Positions 20,795 through 30,848 of a stretch of DNA of 64,000 nucleotides are shown piece after piece (positions within the stretch are counted from its first letter, which is position 1; each line of letters begins with the position of its first letter). This DNA comes from Streptomyces sp. NBC_00690 (lineage in GTDB: Bacteria > Actinomycetota > Actinomycetes > Streptomycetales > Streptomycetaceae). The stretch lies in the NCBI RefSeq assembly GCF_036226685.1, contig NZ_CP109009.1, positions 2,914,001 to 2,978,000 on the forward strand, read 5' to 3'. The translations under genes and the position numbers were made by a program. The notes under the pieces were generated by a model, which saw only the letters and a program-made list of their open reading frames with translations, was not told the origin of the DNA and searched no databases.

Positions 20795-20804
20795 GCCGGC
20801 CGGC

Positions 20805-21074
20805 TCATCCCTGGAGCCGCTCGTACAGATGGACCGTGACCGGGTCCCCGGCCTCCTTGCCGATCGCCCTGCGGATCTCGGCCTTGACCGGCAGTTTGTG
20901 GGTGCCGTCGCCCAGGGCCATGAAGGAACTGCGGAAGGGGTGTCCGTCAATGGTGCCGCGGACCTTGACCAATCCCCGCGTACCGAAGAACTCCACCGAT
21001 CCGGGCCATACGACATAGGTCCACCCGCCGGCCTCGGGGCTCTTGCGCAAAGTGGCGGTGAACTGTTCGTCCAC
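20805..21074 (-). CDS. DUF1905 domain protein
   Basis: 89 residues. The family pattern is clear: [29 protein letters not shown], then [18 protein letters not shown] and [26 protein letters not shown]1905 is a small beta-rich domain of unknown function, sometimes fused to YdeI-like proteins. The GTG at 21074 has GGAGG about 9 nt upstream and fits the family length; the frame is open to 21143. No cofactor motif is visible. Confidence 0.85.
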   Translation of the reverse strand: MDEQFTATLRKSPEAGGWTYVVWPGSVEFFGTRGLVKVRGTIDGHPFRSSFMALGDGTHKLPVKAEIRRAIGKEAGDPVTVHLYERLQG

Positions 21075-21223
21075 GGCTGCTGCCCTCCTGATCGCTGGTC
21101 GATACGCGCTGGAGCGCGCGCTCTCATCAGGGTGGACCGTCATCGGGAGGGAAACTCATCGCCGCGCCCGCACGGCCGTCCACTGCCGGGATCACCGTGC
21201 TCCACGGCCCGCATCGGACGCCG

Positions 21224-21928
21224 TCACGGCCGGGCTTGGGCGGTCCCCGGCACCACCAGCCCCGACTCATAAGCGATGATCACCAACTGGGCCCGGTCCC
21301 GAGCGCCCAACTTGCCCATGATCCGGCTCACATGGGTCTTGGTGGTGAGCGGGGAAAGCCCCAGCGCCGCCGCCGCGTCGGTGTTGTTCAGACCGCGTGC
21401 CACCAGGGCCAGCACCTGCCGCTCGCGTTCGGTGAGCTTCTCCGTGCCCTTCGTCGGTATCCGGGCGGTCGGAGCGAGCGAAGGGCCGCTCAGCACCCGT
21501 GCGATCAAACGGGCCGTGGGCCCCGGGGACAGCAGCGCGTCCCCGGCCGCCACGGTACGTATCGCCGACAGCAGATCGGCCGGGCGGGTGTCCTTGACCA
21601 GGAAGCCCGAGGCACCGGCCCGCAGCGCGTCCACGACGTAATCGTCGGTGTCGTATGTGGTCAGGACCAGCACCTTCACGGAGTGGAGGCTTTCGTCCGC
21701 CGCGATCAGCCGGGTCGCCTCGATGCCGTCCAGCCCGGGCATCCGGACGTCCATGACGACCACGTCCGGCAGGCTGGAGCGGGCCATCTCCACCGCCTGC
21801 GCGCCCCCGGTGGCCTGACCGACGACCGCCATGTCGGCCGCGGACTCCACGAGCATCGCGAAGGACGCCAACACCAGCAGTTGATCGTCGACGAGTAGCA
21901 CCCTGATCGGTCGTTTCGTACCGCTCAT
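21224..21928 (-). CDS. NarL/LuxR-family response regulator
   Basis: 234 residues. A receiver domain (acidic pair D14-D15, phosphoacceptor D60 in VVVMDVRMPG, Lys in VKDTRP) is followed by a LuxR-type helix-turn-helix (LTERERQVLALVARGLNNTDAAAALGLSP). It should bind DNA when phosphorylated by the kinase whose gene overlaps it by 4 nt. The targets are not evident from the window. Confidence 0.95.
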   Translation of the reverse strand: MSGTKRPIRVLLVDDQLLVLASFAMLVESAADMAVVGQATGGAQAVEMARSSLPDVVVMDVRMPGLDGIEATRLIAADESLHSVKVLVLTTYDTDDYVVDALRAGASGFLVKDTRPADLLSAIRTVAAGDALLSPGPTARLIARVLSGPSLAPTARIPTKGTEKLTERERQVLALVARGLNNTDAAAALGLSPLTTKTHVSRIMGKLGARDRAQLVIIAYESGLVVPGTAQARP

Positions 21929-23121
21929 GCGATGGCCTCCGATTGCTGGATGGGGAGCAGCGCGGTCACCTGGAACCCGTGGGGGACGCGTGCCCCGGTG
22001 GTGAGGGTCCCGCCGACGCTCCGGGCGCGCTCCCGCATGCCGATGATGCCGTAGCCGTTGCCCTGTTGGACCGGCCCCAGGCCGTCGTCGGAGACCGTGA
22101 CCATGAGCGCGGGCCCCTCCCGCACCACCGCGACCTCGATGTGGGCGGCCGGCCCTGCGTGGCGCACCGCGTTGGTCAGCGACTCCTGGACGATGCGGTA
22201 GGCGGCGGCGCCCACCGCGGGTGGCACGGGTGCGGCTTTGAGGTCCAGGGTCAACTCGGCCGCCGCGGGCCGCACCAGATCGGGCAGCGCGGCGAGATCG
22301 GGCAGCGGACCGTCACGGTCGGGGGCGTCGGTGCGCAGGACGGCCAGGGTGGTGCGCAACTCCCCGCGTGCGGTGCGGCAGGTCTCGGCGATGTCGTCGA
22401 GGGCCTGGGCTATCGCGGCCCGGTCGAGACGTTCGGGGTCGGTGAGCATCACATGGGAGGCGACCGAGGTGCGGACGCCGATGAGGGTGATGGAGTGGGC
22501 GATGAGGTCGTGCAGGTCACGGGCTATGCGCAGCCGCTCCTCGGCGACGCGACGAGCCGCCTCCTCCTCGCGCGTCCGCTCCGCGTGCTCCGCGCGGCCC
22601 ACGACGGAGGCGATGTAGCGGCGGTAGATGCGCACGTCCGTGCCGAAGACGAGGACGGTCAGCAGCCAACCGGAACTGCGGAGCGCGTCCAGCCCCTCGG
22701 AGGTGCCCACGACGAACATCACCGCGACCGACACGGTGATGGCCCCGGCCCCGATGAGGGAGGTGTACAGGAGCCGGGCGGTGGCGGCCACCGTGTACTG
22801 GGCGATGACCAGCGCGGGTATGGCGGCGGCGTGCGGATTGTCGAAGGCGTGGTACGGCACCGAGCACACCAGCACGGCCAGCAGTACCAGGCCGGGACAT
22901 GACCTGCGCCAGACCAGCGCGGCCACGGAGCCGGCCAACAGGAGCCAGCCGACCGGGTCCGGGACGTTCCCGTCCTCGGCGCAGAGGGCGATGGCGGTGG
23001 AGAGCAGCCCCGTTCCCACCGCGATGAGCGCGTCGTTACGCGTGCGGTTGGGGACGGTGAGGGGATCGCCGCTCACGGCGGTCAGGACGCGCTCGCCGAG
23101 ACGCGGGGCGGGTTCGGGCAT
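21925..23121 (-). CDS. Two-component sensor histidine kinase (HisKA_3, NarL-partner type)
   Basis: 398 residues. The N-terminal half has about five or six membrane helices with little extracellular sequence, so it probably senses within the membrane. The DHp motif ERLRIARDLHDLIAHSITLI carries the phosphoacceptor His. The ATPase domain shows the N box (NAVRHAG) and G boxes (SDDGLGP, GNGYGIIGMRERA). Start ATG 23121; the frame is open to 23181. Its stop overlaps the regulator start (ATGA), so the two form one unit. Confidence 0.93.
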   Translation of the reverse strand: MPEPAPRLGERVLTAVSGDPLTVPNRTRNDALIAVGTGLLSTAIALCAEDGNVPDPVGWLLLAGSVAALVWRRSCPGLVLLAVLVCSVPYHAFDNPHAAAIPALVIAQYTVAATARLLYTSLIGAGAITVSVAVMFVVGTSEGLDALRSSGWLLTVLVFGTDVRIYRRYIASVVGRAEHAERTREEEAARRVAEERLRIARDLHDLIAHSITLIGVRTSVASHVMLTDPERLDRAAIAQALDDIAETCRTARGELRTTLAVLRTDAPDRDGPLPDLAALPDLVRPAAAELTLDLKAAPVPPAVGAAAYRIVQESLTNAVRHAGPAAHIEVAVVREGPALMVTVSDDGLGPVQQGNGYGIIGMRERARSVGGTLTTGARVPHGFQVTALLPIQQSEAIA

Positions 23122-23875
23122 GGGGTCATCCTCAGGGGCGGGCCGTCGGCGGGAGCGAATTCTGCACCACGAATGGGTCACACACGTGGGTCACACTGAT
23201 CGTTGGCCCGGGTTCCGATGTCCCTCCGATGAACACCGCAGCGGAGCAGCAGCGAACAGGGCACGGCGTGCCTTCGAGCGCTCGGCCTCGGGACTTTCGG
23301 TTCAGATCCCATGGCCGTCTCGCGGTGTAGCGGGGGTCGCGGGGTCGCACACCAGGCTTTCGACACCGGCGCAGGAGTGCGTCGGACGTGGGAGCGAGAT
23401 GGGTCCTACTGCCGGAGGTGGCCACCGGGGGCGCACTACTCCCCGGGGAGTAATCCACCGTTCCGCCAGTGCAGTTCCCGTGCGGCGTACGGCACTTCGG
23501 CACGGGCGGGGCGGGGGCCCGGCACGGGGTCGCCCTCAGCCGGGCGCACGCCGGCACCCATCGCCGGTCGGCAGCCAACGAGCGCGAAGTGAAGCCGCGG
23601 CCCGACCGGGCCTGCCGCCCGCGCGAGGGTCGAACGGCTGTGCAACCGAAAAACCCGAGTACCCCTCAACGGCCACGCCTCGCGGCCCCAGCGGCCTTCT
23701 ACGGGCCTACGGCGGGCGGAAGCGCCCCCGGGGTGCCAGGCAAGGTTCGGGGGCGCGTGTGCACCCCTGGAAGCCCCTGACGACAGCGGTACGCCCCCGG
23801 CCACGCCTGCTCTCTGCTCAGGAGCCCACAGTCCCCCCGCCGGACCGTGAGCCCCGGGCACAACCGACAGACGGG
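23122..23875. other. 754-bp interval without a recognisable gene
   Basis: Several long open frames cross this interval on both strands, but their products are Arg/Pro/Ser-rich with no known motif and no consistent codon bias, so I call none. It holds the promoter side of the kinase operon and a 16-bp perfect palindrome at 23437-23452. It is a candidate for a decayed gene. Confidence 0.45.
23437..23452. promoter_or_regulatory. 16-bp perfect palindrome
   Basis: TACTCCCCGGGGAGTA is fully self-complementary, the form of a dimeric regulator site. A half-like copy, TACTCCCCGG, recurs at 24551-24560 just inside the TerB gene. Confidence 0.5.
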
Positions 23876-24571
23876 CTACGGGGAGAGCGTGCGGGCCATC
23901 GACAACAGTCGGGTGGTGTCCGTCGGCGGCAGTTGGAGCGCCGTGCCCACGGTGGTCAGCACTTCTCGTTCGGCCGGTGTGTAGGGCCCGTCCGCGAGCG
24001 CGATCCGGGCTCCTTGGAGCAGGATCGACTCCCTGCCCGCCGGCGCGAGGTGCGGCGACAGCGGCTCCAGCGCTTCGTGCAATTCGATCGCGAGGGCAGC
24101 GCCGTACGGTCCGGTGTCGGTGACGAAGCGACCGGTGTCCGCGGCGAGCGCCTCGATCAGCCCGGTGAGTTGGTCCTCCGTGCAGTCGTGCAGACCCGCC
24201 GCACGGACCGTGGTGACCGCGGTCTCGCGCACGGAACTGGACGAGGTGCCACCGGAGGCGAGAACGGCCAGGGCCACCGTGTGGACTGCGTCCCGGAGCA
24301 TCGCGGAGAAGCGTGCGGTCGTCGGATGGTCGAGGGTGTCCATGCCGAAGTGCCCGTGACAGGCGGCGCATTCGACGACGGGACCCGCCGACCCTCGCGG
24401 CAGGAGGGGAATTCCGAGCAGGGTGAAACGACGGCGGCCGGTGCGGCGGCGATAGTTCCTGTCGCCTCCGCAGGCAGGACAGAAGAACTCCCCGTCCCCT
24501 ACGGTGTTCCACGAAGTGTGAATGCCGCAGACCAACAACTTTCGGCCAAATACTCCCCGGCCTGCGCGCAC
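23876..24571 (-). CDS. Zinc-ribbon and TerB-domain protein
   Basis: 231 residues. The N-terminal part has cysteine pairs spaced like a zinc ribbon (CGIHTSW ... FFCPACGGDRNY, later ECAACHGHFG). The rest is helical and TerB-like: TLDHPTTARFSAMLRDAVHTVALAVLASGG, ALADGPYTPAEREVLTTVGTAL. TerB domains belong to tellurite-resistance and membrane-linked stress systems; no other ter gene is here. I chose the GTG at 24571 because GGAGG lies 6 nt upstream and the conserved RAGRGVFGRKLLVCGIHTSW follows directly; the frame stays open to 24766. Confidence 0.8.
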   Translation of the reverse strand: MRAGRGVFGRKLLVCGIHTSWNTVGDGEFFCPACGGDRNYRRRTGRRRFTLLGIPLLPRGSAGPVVECAACHGHFGMDTLDHPTTARFSAMLRDAVHTVALAVLASGGTSSSSVRETAVTTVRAAGLHDCTEDQLTGLIEALAADTGRFVTDTGPYGAALAIELHEALEPLSPHLAPAGRESILLQGARIALADGPYTPAEREVLTTVGTALQLPPTDTTRLLSMARTLSP

Positions 24572-24775
24572 TGCGCACCTCCGTAACGCTCCGGCAACAT
24601 TCCCGCGTTGACGTGATGTTAGCCACAGCAGGGTTGCTACGTCAGCACTCCAGCGGCTGTACGCCAGCACATGGCCGATTCCTCGCCCCCGGATTCGCAG
24701 CCGTAAACAGGGCACGCCCCCCGGAATCTCCCGTTCAGGCGGGGTCCAGGGGGCGTGATCGGTCAATTTGCAGAA

Positions 24776-26566
<1,791 letters not shown>

Positions 26567-26569
26567 TTA

Positions 26570-26600
26570 CCTCCCATGCCCTCAGGGGCTATGGGGGAGG
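26570..26600 (-). promoter_or_regulatory. Candidate leuA attenuator hairpin
   Basis: In the leader RNA, CCTCCCCCATAGCCC pairs with GGGCATGGGAGG with small bulges, about 34 nt before the leuA start. A competing pairing is possible between GGCCGAC just after the leader peptide stop (26640-26646) and GTCGGCC at 26599-26605, which overlaps the hairpin edge. Confidence 0.5.
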
Positions 26601-26651
26601 CCGACGAAACGCTGCAGCACCAGATCCCGCGGGGAGGGGGTCGGCCTACGA

Positions 26652-26699
26652 CTACAGGCCCTCACCGCGGCAGCTAAGAAGAAGCAGCCCGAAACGCAT
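26652..26699 (-). CDS. Leucine leader peptide of leuA
   Basis: A 15-residue frame, MRFGLLLLSCRGEGL, contains four consecutive Leu codons (CTG CTT CTT CTT) and a fifth before the stop, 116 nt upstream of leuA. A TATGCT -10 element at 26711-26716 places the transcript start within a few bases of its ATG. Leucine-rich leader peptides ahead of leuA are known in actinobacteria. Scarce leucyl-tRNA would stall the ribosome on the Leu run and change folding of the downstream leader. Confidence 0.85.
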   Translation of the reverse strand: MRFGLLLLSCRGEGL

Positions 26700-26710
26700 G
26701 ATGCGGGCGA

Positions 26711-26716
26711 GCATAG
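26711..26716 (-). promoter_or_regulatory. -10 element of the leuA leader transcript (TATGCT)
   Basis: TATGCT fits TANNNT and lies 11 nt before the leader-peptide ATG, leaving almost no untranslated 5' sequence. No clear -35 element is seen. Confidence 0.55.
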
Positions 26717-26850
26717 CCGAGCCGCGCTGGAACGGCGGTCCTGTATCAGTATGCGGGATATCCGTCAGCCATACGGTATTCGTCACTCCATCTCGTCAAT
26801 CCCGGTGGCAACTAGTGACAGTGGGATGACCCAGTGCCACATTGCCGGTC

Positions 26851-27927
26851 ATGACAGATTCCCATCCCACGTTCTGCACCATCGTGCCGCCGCATGTGCT
26901 CGACAAGATCGCCCGCGGTGAGGACAGCGCACTCGCCGAGGCCGCCCAGCGAACCCTGGAAGTGGACGCCGCCCAGCGGACCCGGCGTCGTGTGACCACC
27001 ATCCGCGGACTGGCGGCGGCCGTCCCCTCGACGCAGGGCGCCACGACGGACAAGCCCCGGCGCACGATCTACGACTGCGAGAACACCCTGCGGCTGCCTG
27101 GCAAGAAGGTCCGTGGAGAGGGCGACGAACCAGGGCAGGACGCCACCGTCAACCGGGTCTACGCGGGCCTCGGTGCCACCTTCGAGCTCCTGCTGAACTC
27201 GTACGGCCGCAACTCTCTCGACGATGCGGGACTACCGCTCAACGCGAGCGTCCACTACGACGAGAAGTATGGGAACGCCTTCTGGGACGGCCAGCAGATG
27301 GTGTTCGGCGACGGGGACGGGGAGATCTTCCTCGACTTCTCCGTCTCCGTCGACATCATCGCGCACGAACTGGCGCACGGACTCACCCAGCACACGGCCA
27401 ACCTGGAGTACTTCAGCCAGTCCGGCGCCCTCAACGAGTCGTTCTCGGACGTGATCGGCTCGCTGGTGAAGCAGTACACGCTCGACCAGACCGCCGACCA
27501 GGCCGACTGGCTGATCGGCGAGGGCCTGCTCGCCCCCCGGGTGAGCGGGGTCGCCCTGCGCAGCCTGAAGGCCCCGGGCACGGCGTACGACGACGACGTC
27601 CTCGGCAAGGACCCGCAGCCCGCGACGATGGAGGACTACGTCCGCACCGGCCGGGACAACGGCGGCGTGCACATCAACTCCGGGATTCCCAATCACGCCT
27701 TCTACCTGCTGGCGACCCAGCTCGGCGGCAAGGCGTGGGAGCGGGCCGGGCAGATCTGGTTCGACACCCTCACCGGGGGCGAGCTGTCGTCCGAGGCGCA
27801 GTTCTCCGAGTTCGCCCGGCTGACGGTGGATTCGGCGCGGGCTCGCTACGGCGACGGCGCGGAGCTGGAGGCCGTGATCAAGGCATGGTCGCAGGTGGGC
27901 GTCCCCACCACACAGGCCAAGCTGTGA
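26851..27927 (+). CDS. M4 metallopeptidase, protealysin-like
   Basis: 358 residues. The thermolysin-family zinc site is complete: HELAHGLTQHT supplies two His and the catalytic Glu, and GALNESFSDV supplies the Glu ligand. A later NGGVHINSGIPNHAFYLLA is the conserved histidine region. There is no signal peptide. Instead the short propeptide contains TIVPPHVLDKIARG, matching the PPxxL motif of protealysin-type precursors. Such enzymes may act inside the cell or leave by an unusual route. ATG at 26851 is chosen; a GTGACA-17-CACATT promoter ends 7 nt upstream with no SD. An emfourin-like inhibitor gene follows 108 bp downstream. Confidence 0.92.
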   Translation: MTDSHPTFCTIVPPHVLDKIARGEDSALAEAAQRTLEVDAAQRTRRRVTTIRGLAAAVPSTQGATTDKPRRTIYDCENTLRLPGKKVRGEGDEPGQDATVNRVYAGLGATFELLLNSYGRNSLDDAGLPLNASVHYDEKYGNAFWDGQQMVFGDGDGEIFLDFSVSVDIIAHELAHGLTQHTANLEYFSQSGALNESFSDVIGSLVKQYTLDQTADQADWLIGEGLLAPRVSGVALRSLKAPGTAYDDDVLGKDPQPATMEDYVRTGRDNGGVHINSGIPNHAFYLLATQLGGKAWERAGQIWFDTLTGGELSSEAQFSEFARLTVDSARARYGDGAELEAVIKAWSQVGVPTTQAKL

Positions 27928-28035
27928 GTCGGCTCGACCCCGCCGGATGAACCGGCCGGGGCACGTCGGGTCCGGGGTGGGTCTCCGTCCCGGACCTCGT
28001 GGCGCAACGGGCCGATCCGTAATAGAACGGGAACC

Positions 28036-28302
28036 ATGCGTATCCAGGTAAGGCGTACGGGCGGGTTCGCGGGGATCGAGCGGTTCGCCGAGATCGACGT
28101 CTCGGGGCGGGCGGACGCGGACGGCTGGCGAGAGCTGGCGGTGCACGCGCTCACGAACGGCCGGAGCGAACCGTCCAGAGGGGTGCCGGACGGCTTCAGC
28201 TACGAGATCTCCGTCGACGGGACGACCGTCCACGCCAGTGAACCCCGGCTGACCGACGCCCAGCGCGAGCTGGTCTCCCGGGTGCTGAGGGAAGGCGCCT
28301 GA
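28036..28302 (+). CDS. Emfourin-like inhibitor of M4 peptidase
   Basis: 88 residues. The pattern MRIQVRRTGGFAGIERFAEIDV ... (conserved RxGGFAGI), then PDGFSYEISVDGTTV and LTDAQRELVSRVL, resembles emfourin, the small proteinaceous inhibitor encoded beside protealysin in Serratia. The family call is from memory of the motif and is strengthened by position: it follows a protealysin-like gene on the same strand. It probably binds and blocks that enzyme in the cytoplasm. GGGAA lies 4 nt before the ATG. Confidence 0.8.
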   Translation: MRIQVRRTGGFAGIERFAEIDVSGRADADGWRELAVHALTNGRSEPSRGVPDGFSYEISVDGTTVHASEPRLTDAQRELVSRVLREGA

Positions 28303-28436
28303 CCAGGCTTCGTCGACGCCTCACCATCGCGTTCGGCACGGCGGAGTGCACCCGCAGCCCATACAGACCGGGCCAGCGGGCCCGGGCTCCGATGGGCCAC
28401 GGCCCCTGCCCGGCCCAGAAGTGGCCCGTAGGCCGC

Positions 28437-29381
28437 TCAGAAACCGAGCTTGCGCAGCTGCTTCGGGTCGCGCTGCCAGTCCTTCGCCACCTTGACGTGG
28501 AGATCGAGGAAGACCGGAGTGCCGAGCAGGGCCTCGATCTGCTGGCGGGACTTGGTCCCCACGTCCTTGAGCCGCTTGCCCTTGGGGCCGATGATGATCC
28601 CCTTCTGGCTGGGACGCTCGATGTAGAGATTGGCGTGGATGTCCAGCAGCGGCCGGTCCGCCGGGCGGTCCTCGCGCGGCAGCATCTCCTCGACGACGAC
28701 CGCGATCGAGTGCGGCAACTCGTCGCGCACGCCCTCAAGCGCCGCCTCGCGGATCAGCTCGGCGACCATGACCTGCTCCGGCTCGTCCGTGAGGTCACCC
28801 TCCGGGTAGAGCGCCGGCCCCTCAGGCATCAGCGGGACCAGCAGGTCGGCCACCAGCTGGACCTGCTGGTCAGCGACGACGGACACGGGGACGATCTCCG
28901 CCCACTCGAAGCCCAGCTCTTCGGCGAGCAGATGCACCGCGAGCAATTGCTCCGCCAGGGTCTTGGAGTCGACCAGGTCGGTCTTGGTGACGATGGCGAC
29001 CTTGGGGGTCTTCTTGATCCCCGCCAGTTCCTTGGCGATGAACCGGTCCCCGGGGCCGAGCTTCTGGTCTGCGGGCAGACAGAAGCCGATGACGTCGACC
29101 TCCGCCCAGGTGGTCCGGACGACATCGTTGAGCCGTTCCCCGAGCAGGGTCCGCGGCTTGTGCAGTCCGGGGGTGTCCACCAGGATCAACTGGGCCTCGG
29201 GACGGTGGACGATGCCGCGCACGGTGTGCCGGGTCGTCTGCGGCCGGCTGGAGGTGATCGCCACCTTCTGACCGACAAGAGCGTTCGTGAGGGTGGACTT
29301 GCCCGCATTGGGACGGCCGACGAAACAGGCGAAGCCCGCCCGGTGCGGGGCGGGCTCGGAGGACTGGCTACGAACACTCAT
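28437..29381 (-). CDS. era: GTPase Era
   Basis: 314 residues. Era binds the 3' end of 16S rRNA and helps mature the small ribosomal subunit. G motifs: GRPNAGKST (G1), DTPGLHKPR (G3) and TKTD in place of NKxD (G4). The C-terminal KH domain shows IIIGPKGKRLKDVG. ATG at 29381 follows GACAAT by 7 nt and has only a weak SD, so the message may be leaderless. ybeY, whose product also serves rRNA maturation, lies 3 kb upstream on the same strand. Confidence 0.95.
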   Translation of the reverse strand: MSVRSQSSEPAPHRAGFACFVGRPNAGKSTLTNALVGQKVAITSSRPQTTRHTVRGIVHRPEAQLILVDTPGLHKPRTLLGERLNDVVRTTWAEVDVIGFCLPADQKLGPGDRFIAKELAGIKKTPKVAIVTKTDLVDSKTLAEQLLAVHLLAEELGFEWAEIVPVSVVADQQVQLVADLLVPLMPEGPALYPEGDLTDEPEQVMVAELIREAALEGVRDELPHSIAVVVEEMLPREDRPADRPLLDIHANLYIERPSQKGIIIGPKGKRLKDVGTKSRQQIEALLGTPVFLDLHVKVAKDWQRDPKQLRKLGF

Positions 29382-29388
29382 GCCGCCC

Positions 29389-29394
29389 ATTGTC
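29389..29394 (-). promoter_or_regulatory. Leaderless -10 element of era (GACAAT)
   Basis: GACAATGG with the hexamer ending 7 nt before the era ATG. Confidence 0.55.
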
Positions 29395-29611
29395 GCTGAT
29401 GCCGGCGGTCCTCCGTGCCTCCGGTGTCCGGCGCGGCCACGGTCCGCCGTGGCAGGGCCGGTGACGACCCCGCTCCCGGGCCCGATGGCCCGGACCTCGT
29501 TGCTCCCGCGCGGGAGCGATCGACGACCCCGCACGACTGCCGGTCGAACGTGGTCCGTGCTCCCCGATCCCAGGCACTCACTCCGAAATCGCTCACCTGG
29601 AGGATGCGCCC

Positions 29612-29965
29612 CTATCCCGCGGTAATGGTGGCCTTCAGGGTCCCGTCGGGCGCCGCCAGCAGTACGGGGGTCTGCGCTCCGCCCAGATCCCTGACGGCCG
29701 CCAGGTCCGCTTCCGACGCGGTGTCCGCATCCGACACCACCGCCGCCGCCTCCAAGGACTTGGCACCGCTGGCCACGGCCATCGCCACCGCGGTCTGGAG
29801 CGCACTGAGGTTGAGCGAGGCGAGCGCCACGGTCCCGGCGACGTACGTACGACCCGTCTCATCGCGGACGGCGGCGCCCTCGGGCACTCCGTTCCGGGCC
29901 CGGGCGCTGCGAGCCAGCGTAATGATCTTGCGGTCCTCCGGACCTGGGGCGGTGCTCTGCGTCAT
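29612..29965 (-). CDS. Cytidine-deaminase-like protein lacking catalytic residues
   Basis: 117 residues, the size of a cytidine deaminase. The order matches that fold: IITLARSARARNGVPEGAAVRDETGRTYVAGTV aligns with the start of CDA, and LNLSALQTAVAMAVASGA aligns with the helix that normally carries the C/H-A-E zinc/catalytic motif. Here that position reads SALQTA, and the later PCGxCRQ motif is replaced by GAQTPVLLAA. The zinc ligands and proton-shuttle Glu are therefore missing. It is probably not an enzyme of the usual kind; a binding or scaffold role is possible. It lies between era and a lipoprotein gene on the same strand. Confidence 0.75.
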   Translation of the reverse strand: MTQSTAPGPEDRKIITLARSARARNGVPEGAAVRDETGRTYVAGTVALASLNLSALQTAVAMAVASGAKSLEAAAVVSDADTASEADLAAVRDLGGAQTPVLLAAPDGTLKATITAG

Positions 29966-30057
29966 GGGTCGAGCATAGATCGGGAAGGGGGAACGGCCGT
30001 GGGGCCCGACCAACTCGGAGCCCCCACTTCTTGGACAGTGCGGCGTCTGTCGCCGGC

Positions 30058-30744
30058 TCAGTCCTGGGCGGCGCGGGCGAACTTGTTGGCCGCGCGACCG
30101 GCCAGCTCGTCGAAATCCTTGTGCCCGGTGGCGTTGTTCGGGACATGGGCGATGCGGGTCACGCCGGTGCCCTGCCTGGCCACCAACAGATTGGTCTCCA
30201 TCTCGACGGAGAGGGTCTCCAGCTTCAACTTCAGCCGGAAGGCGTGGGATTCCTCGCCAGCCTTCGGCCCGGAGATCTTCTCCACCTTCACGTCGACGTG
30301 CTCGCCGTCCTGCTTCACCGAGAACGCCTTGCATTCCTTGAGTGCCGTGGCGGCCTCCTTGAGGAATTCCTGCGCACCGTTCCCCGGGAAGGTGATGACC
30401 TGCTGGCTGATCATGGCGTCATTGCTCTGGAGGTCGATGTCCCCGCCGACGGTGGCATCGGAGACCTTCTGGTTCATGAACGCGGCGATCGGCTGACATT
30501 CCTTCTTGTCGGCCTTGTGTTTGCCTGCCGCTTCGCCTTCTTCCATGGCCTTGAAACCGGCGGGCAGATCGACCGGGGCAACAAGACCCGCCTTCATCTG
30601 AGTCAGGGTCAACGGCTTGGCGTCCGACTTCGGCGCCTTCTCCGACTTCTGTTCATCGGAACCGCCGCAGGCGGCTGCGGTGAGACACAGCGCAGAGACG
30701 GCAGCGAGCAAGGCAGCGCCACGGCGCATACGAATGGACTTCAC
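30058..30744 (-). CDS. Predicted lipoprotein
   Basis: 228 residues. The signal peptide ends in the lipobox TAAAC (Cys26), followed by a Ser/Lys/Glu-rich linker and a soluble domain of about 180 residues with two further Cys pairs (KKECQPI, LKECKAF) that could form a disulphide. The layout resembles actinobacterial extracellular sensor-like domains, but I do not recognise the family. The GTG at 30744 has GGGGAG about 8 nt upstream; the frame is open to 30765. Exported and membrane-anchored by inference. Confidence 0.8.
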   Translation of the reverse strand: MKSIRMRRGAALLAAVSALCLTAAACGGSDEQKSEKAPKSDAKPLTLTQMKAGLVAPVDLPAGFKAMEEGEAAGKHKADKKECQPIAAFMNQKVSDATVGGDIDLQSNDAMISQQVITFPGNGAQEFLKEAATALKECKAFSVKQDGEHVDVKVEKISGPKAGEESHAFRLKLKLETLSVEMETNLLVARQGTGVTRIAHVPNNATGHKDFDELAGRAANKFARAAQD

Positions 30745-30848
30745 GGAGTTACTCCCCTGGATCAACGAGAGACAATGGGGAGCCCCCCTCCCCGCTGCGC
30801 CTCAGAATACCCATGCACAGCAGACCAATCCCCATCACGCAGGACGGA

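Noticed and set aside
22628..24586. A 652-codon plus-strand frame crossing the kinase 5' end, the gene-poor gap and the TerB gene
   Set aside because: Ser/Arg/Pro-rich, no domain, and it overlaps two well-supported genes on the other strand.
28394..28427. Terminator between emfourin-like gene and era (GGGCCAC / GTGGCCC)
   Set aside because: A 7-bp stem with a 20-nt loop is weak at this GC content; not called.
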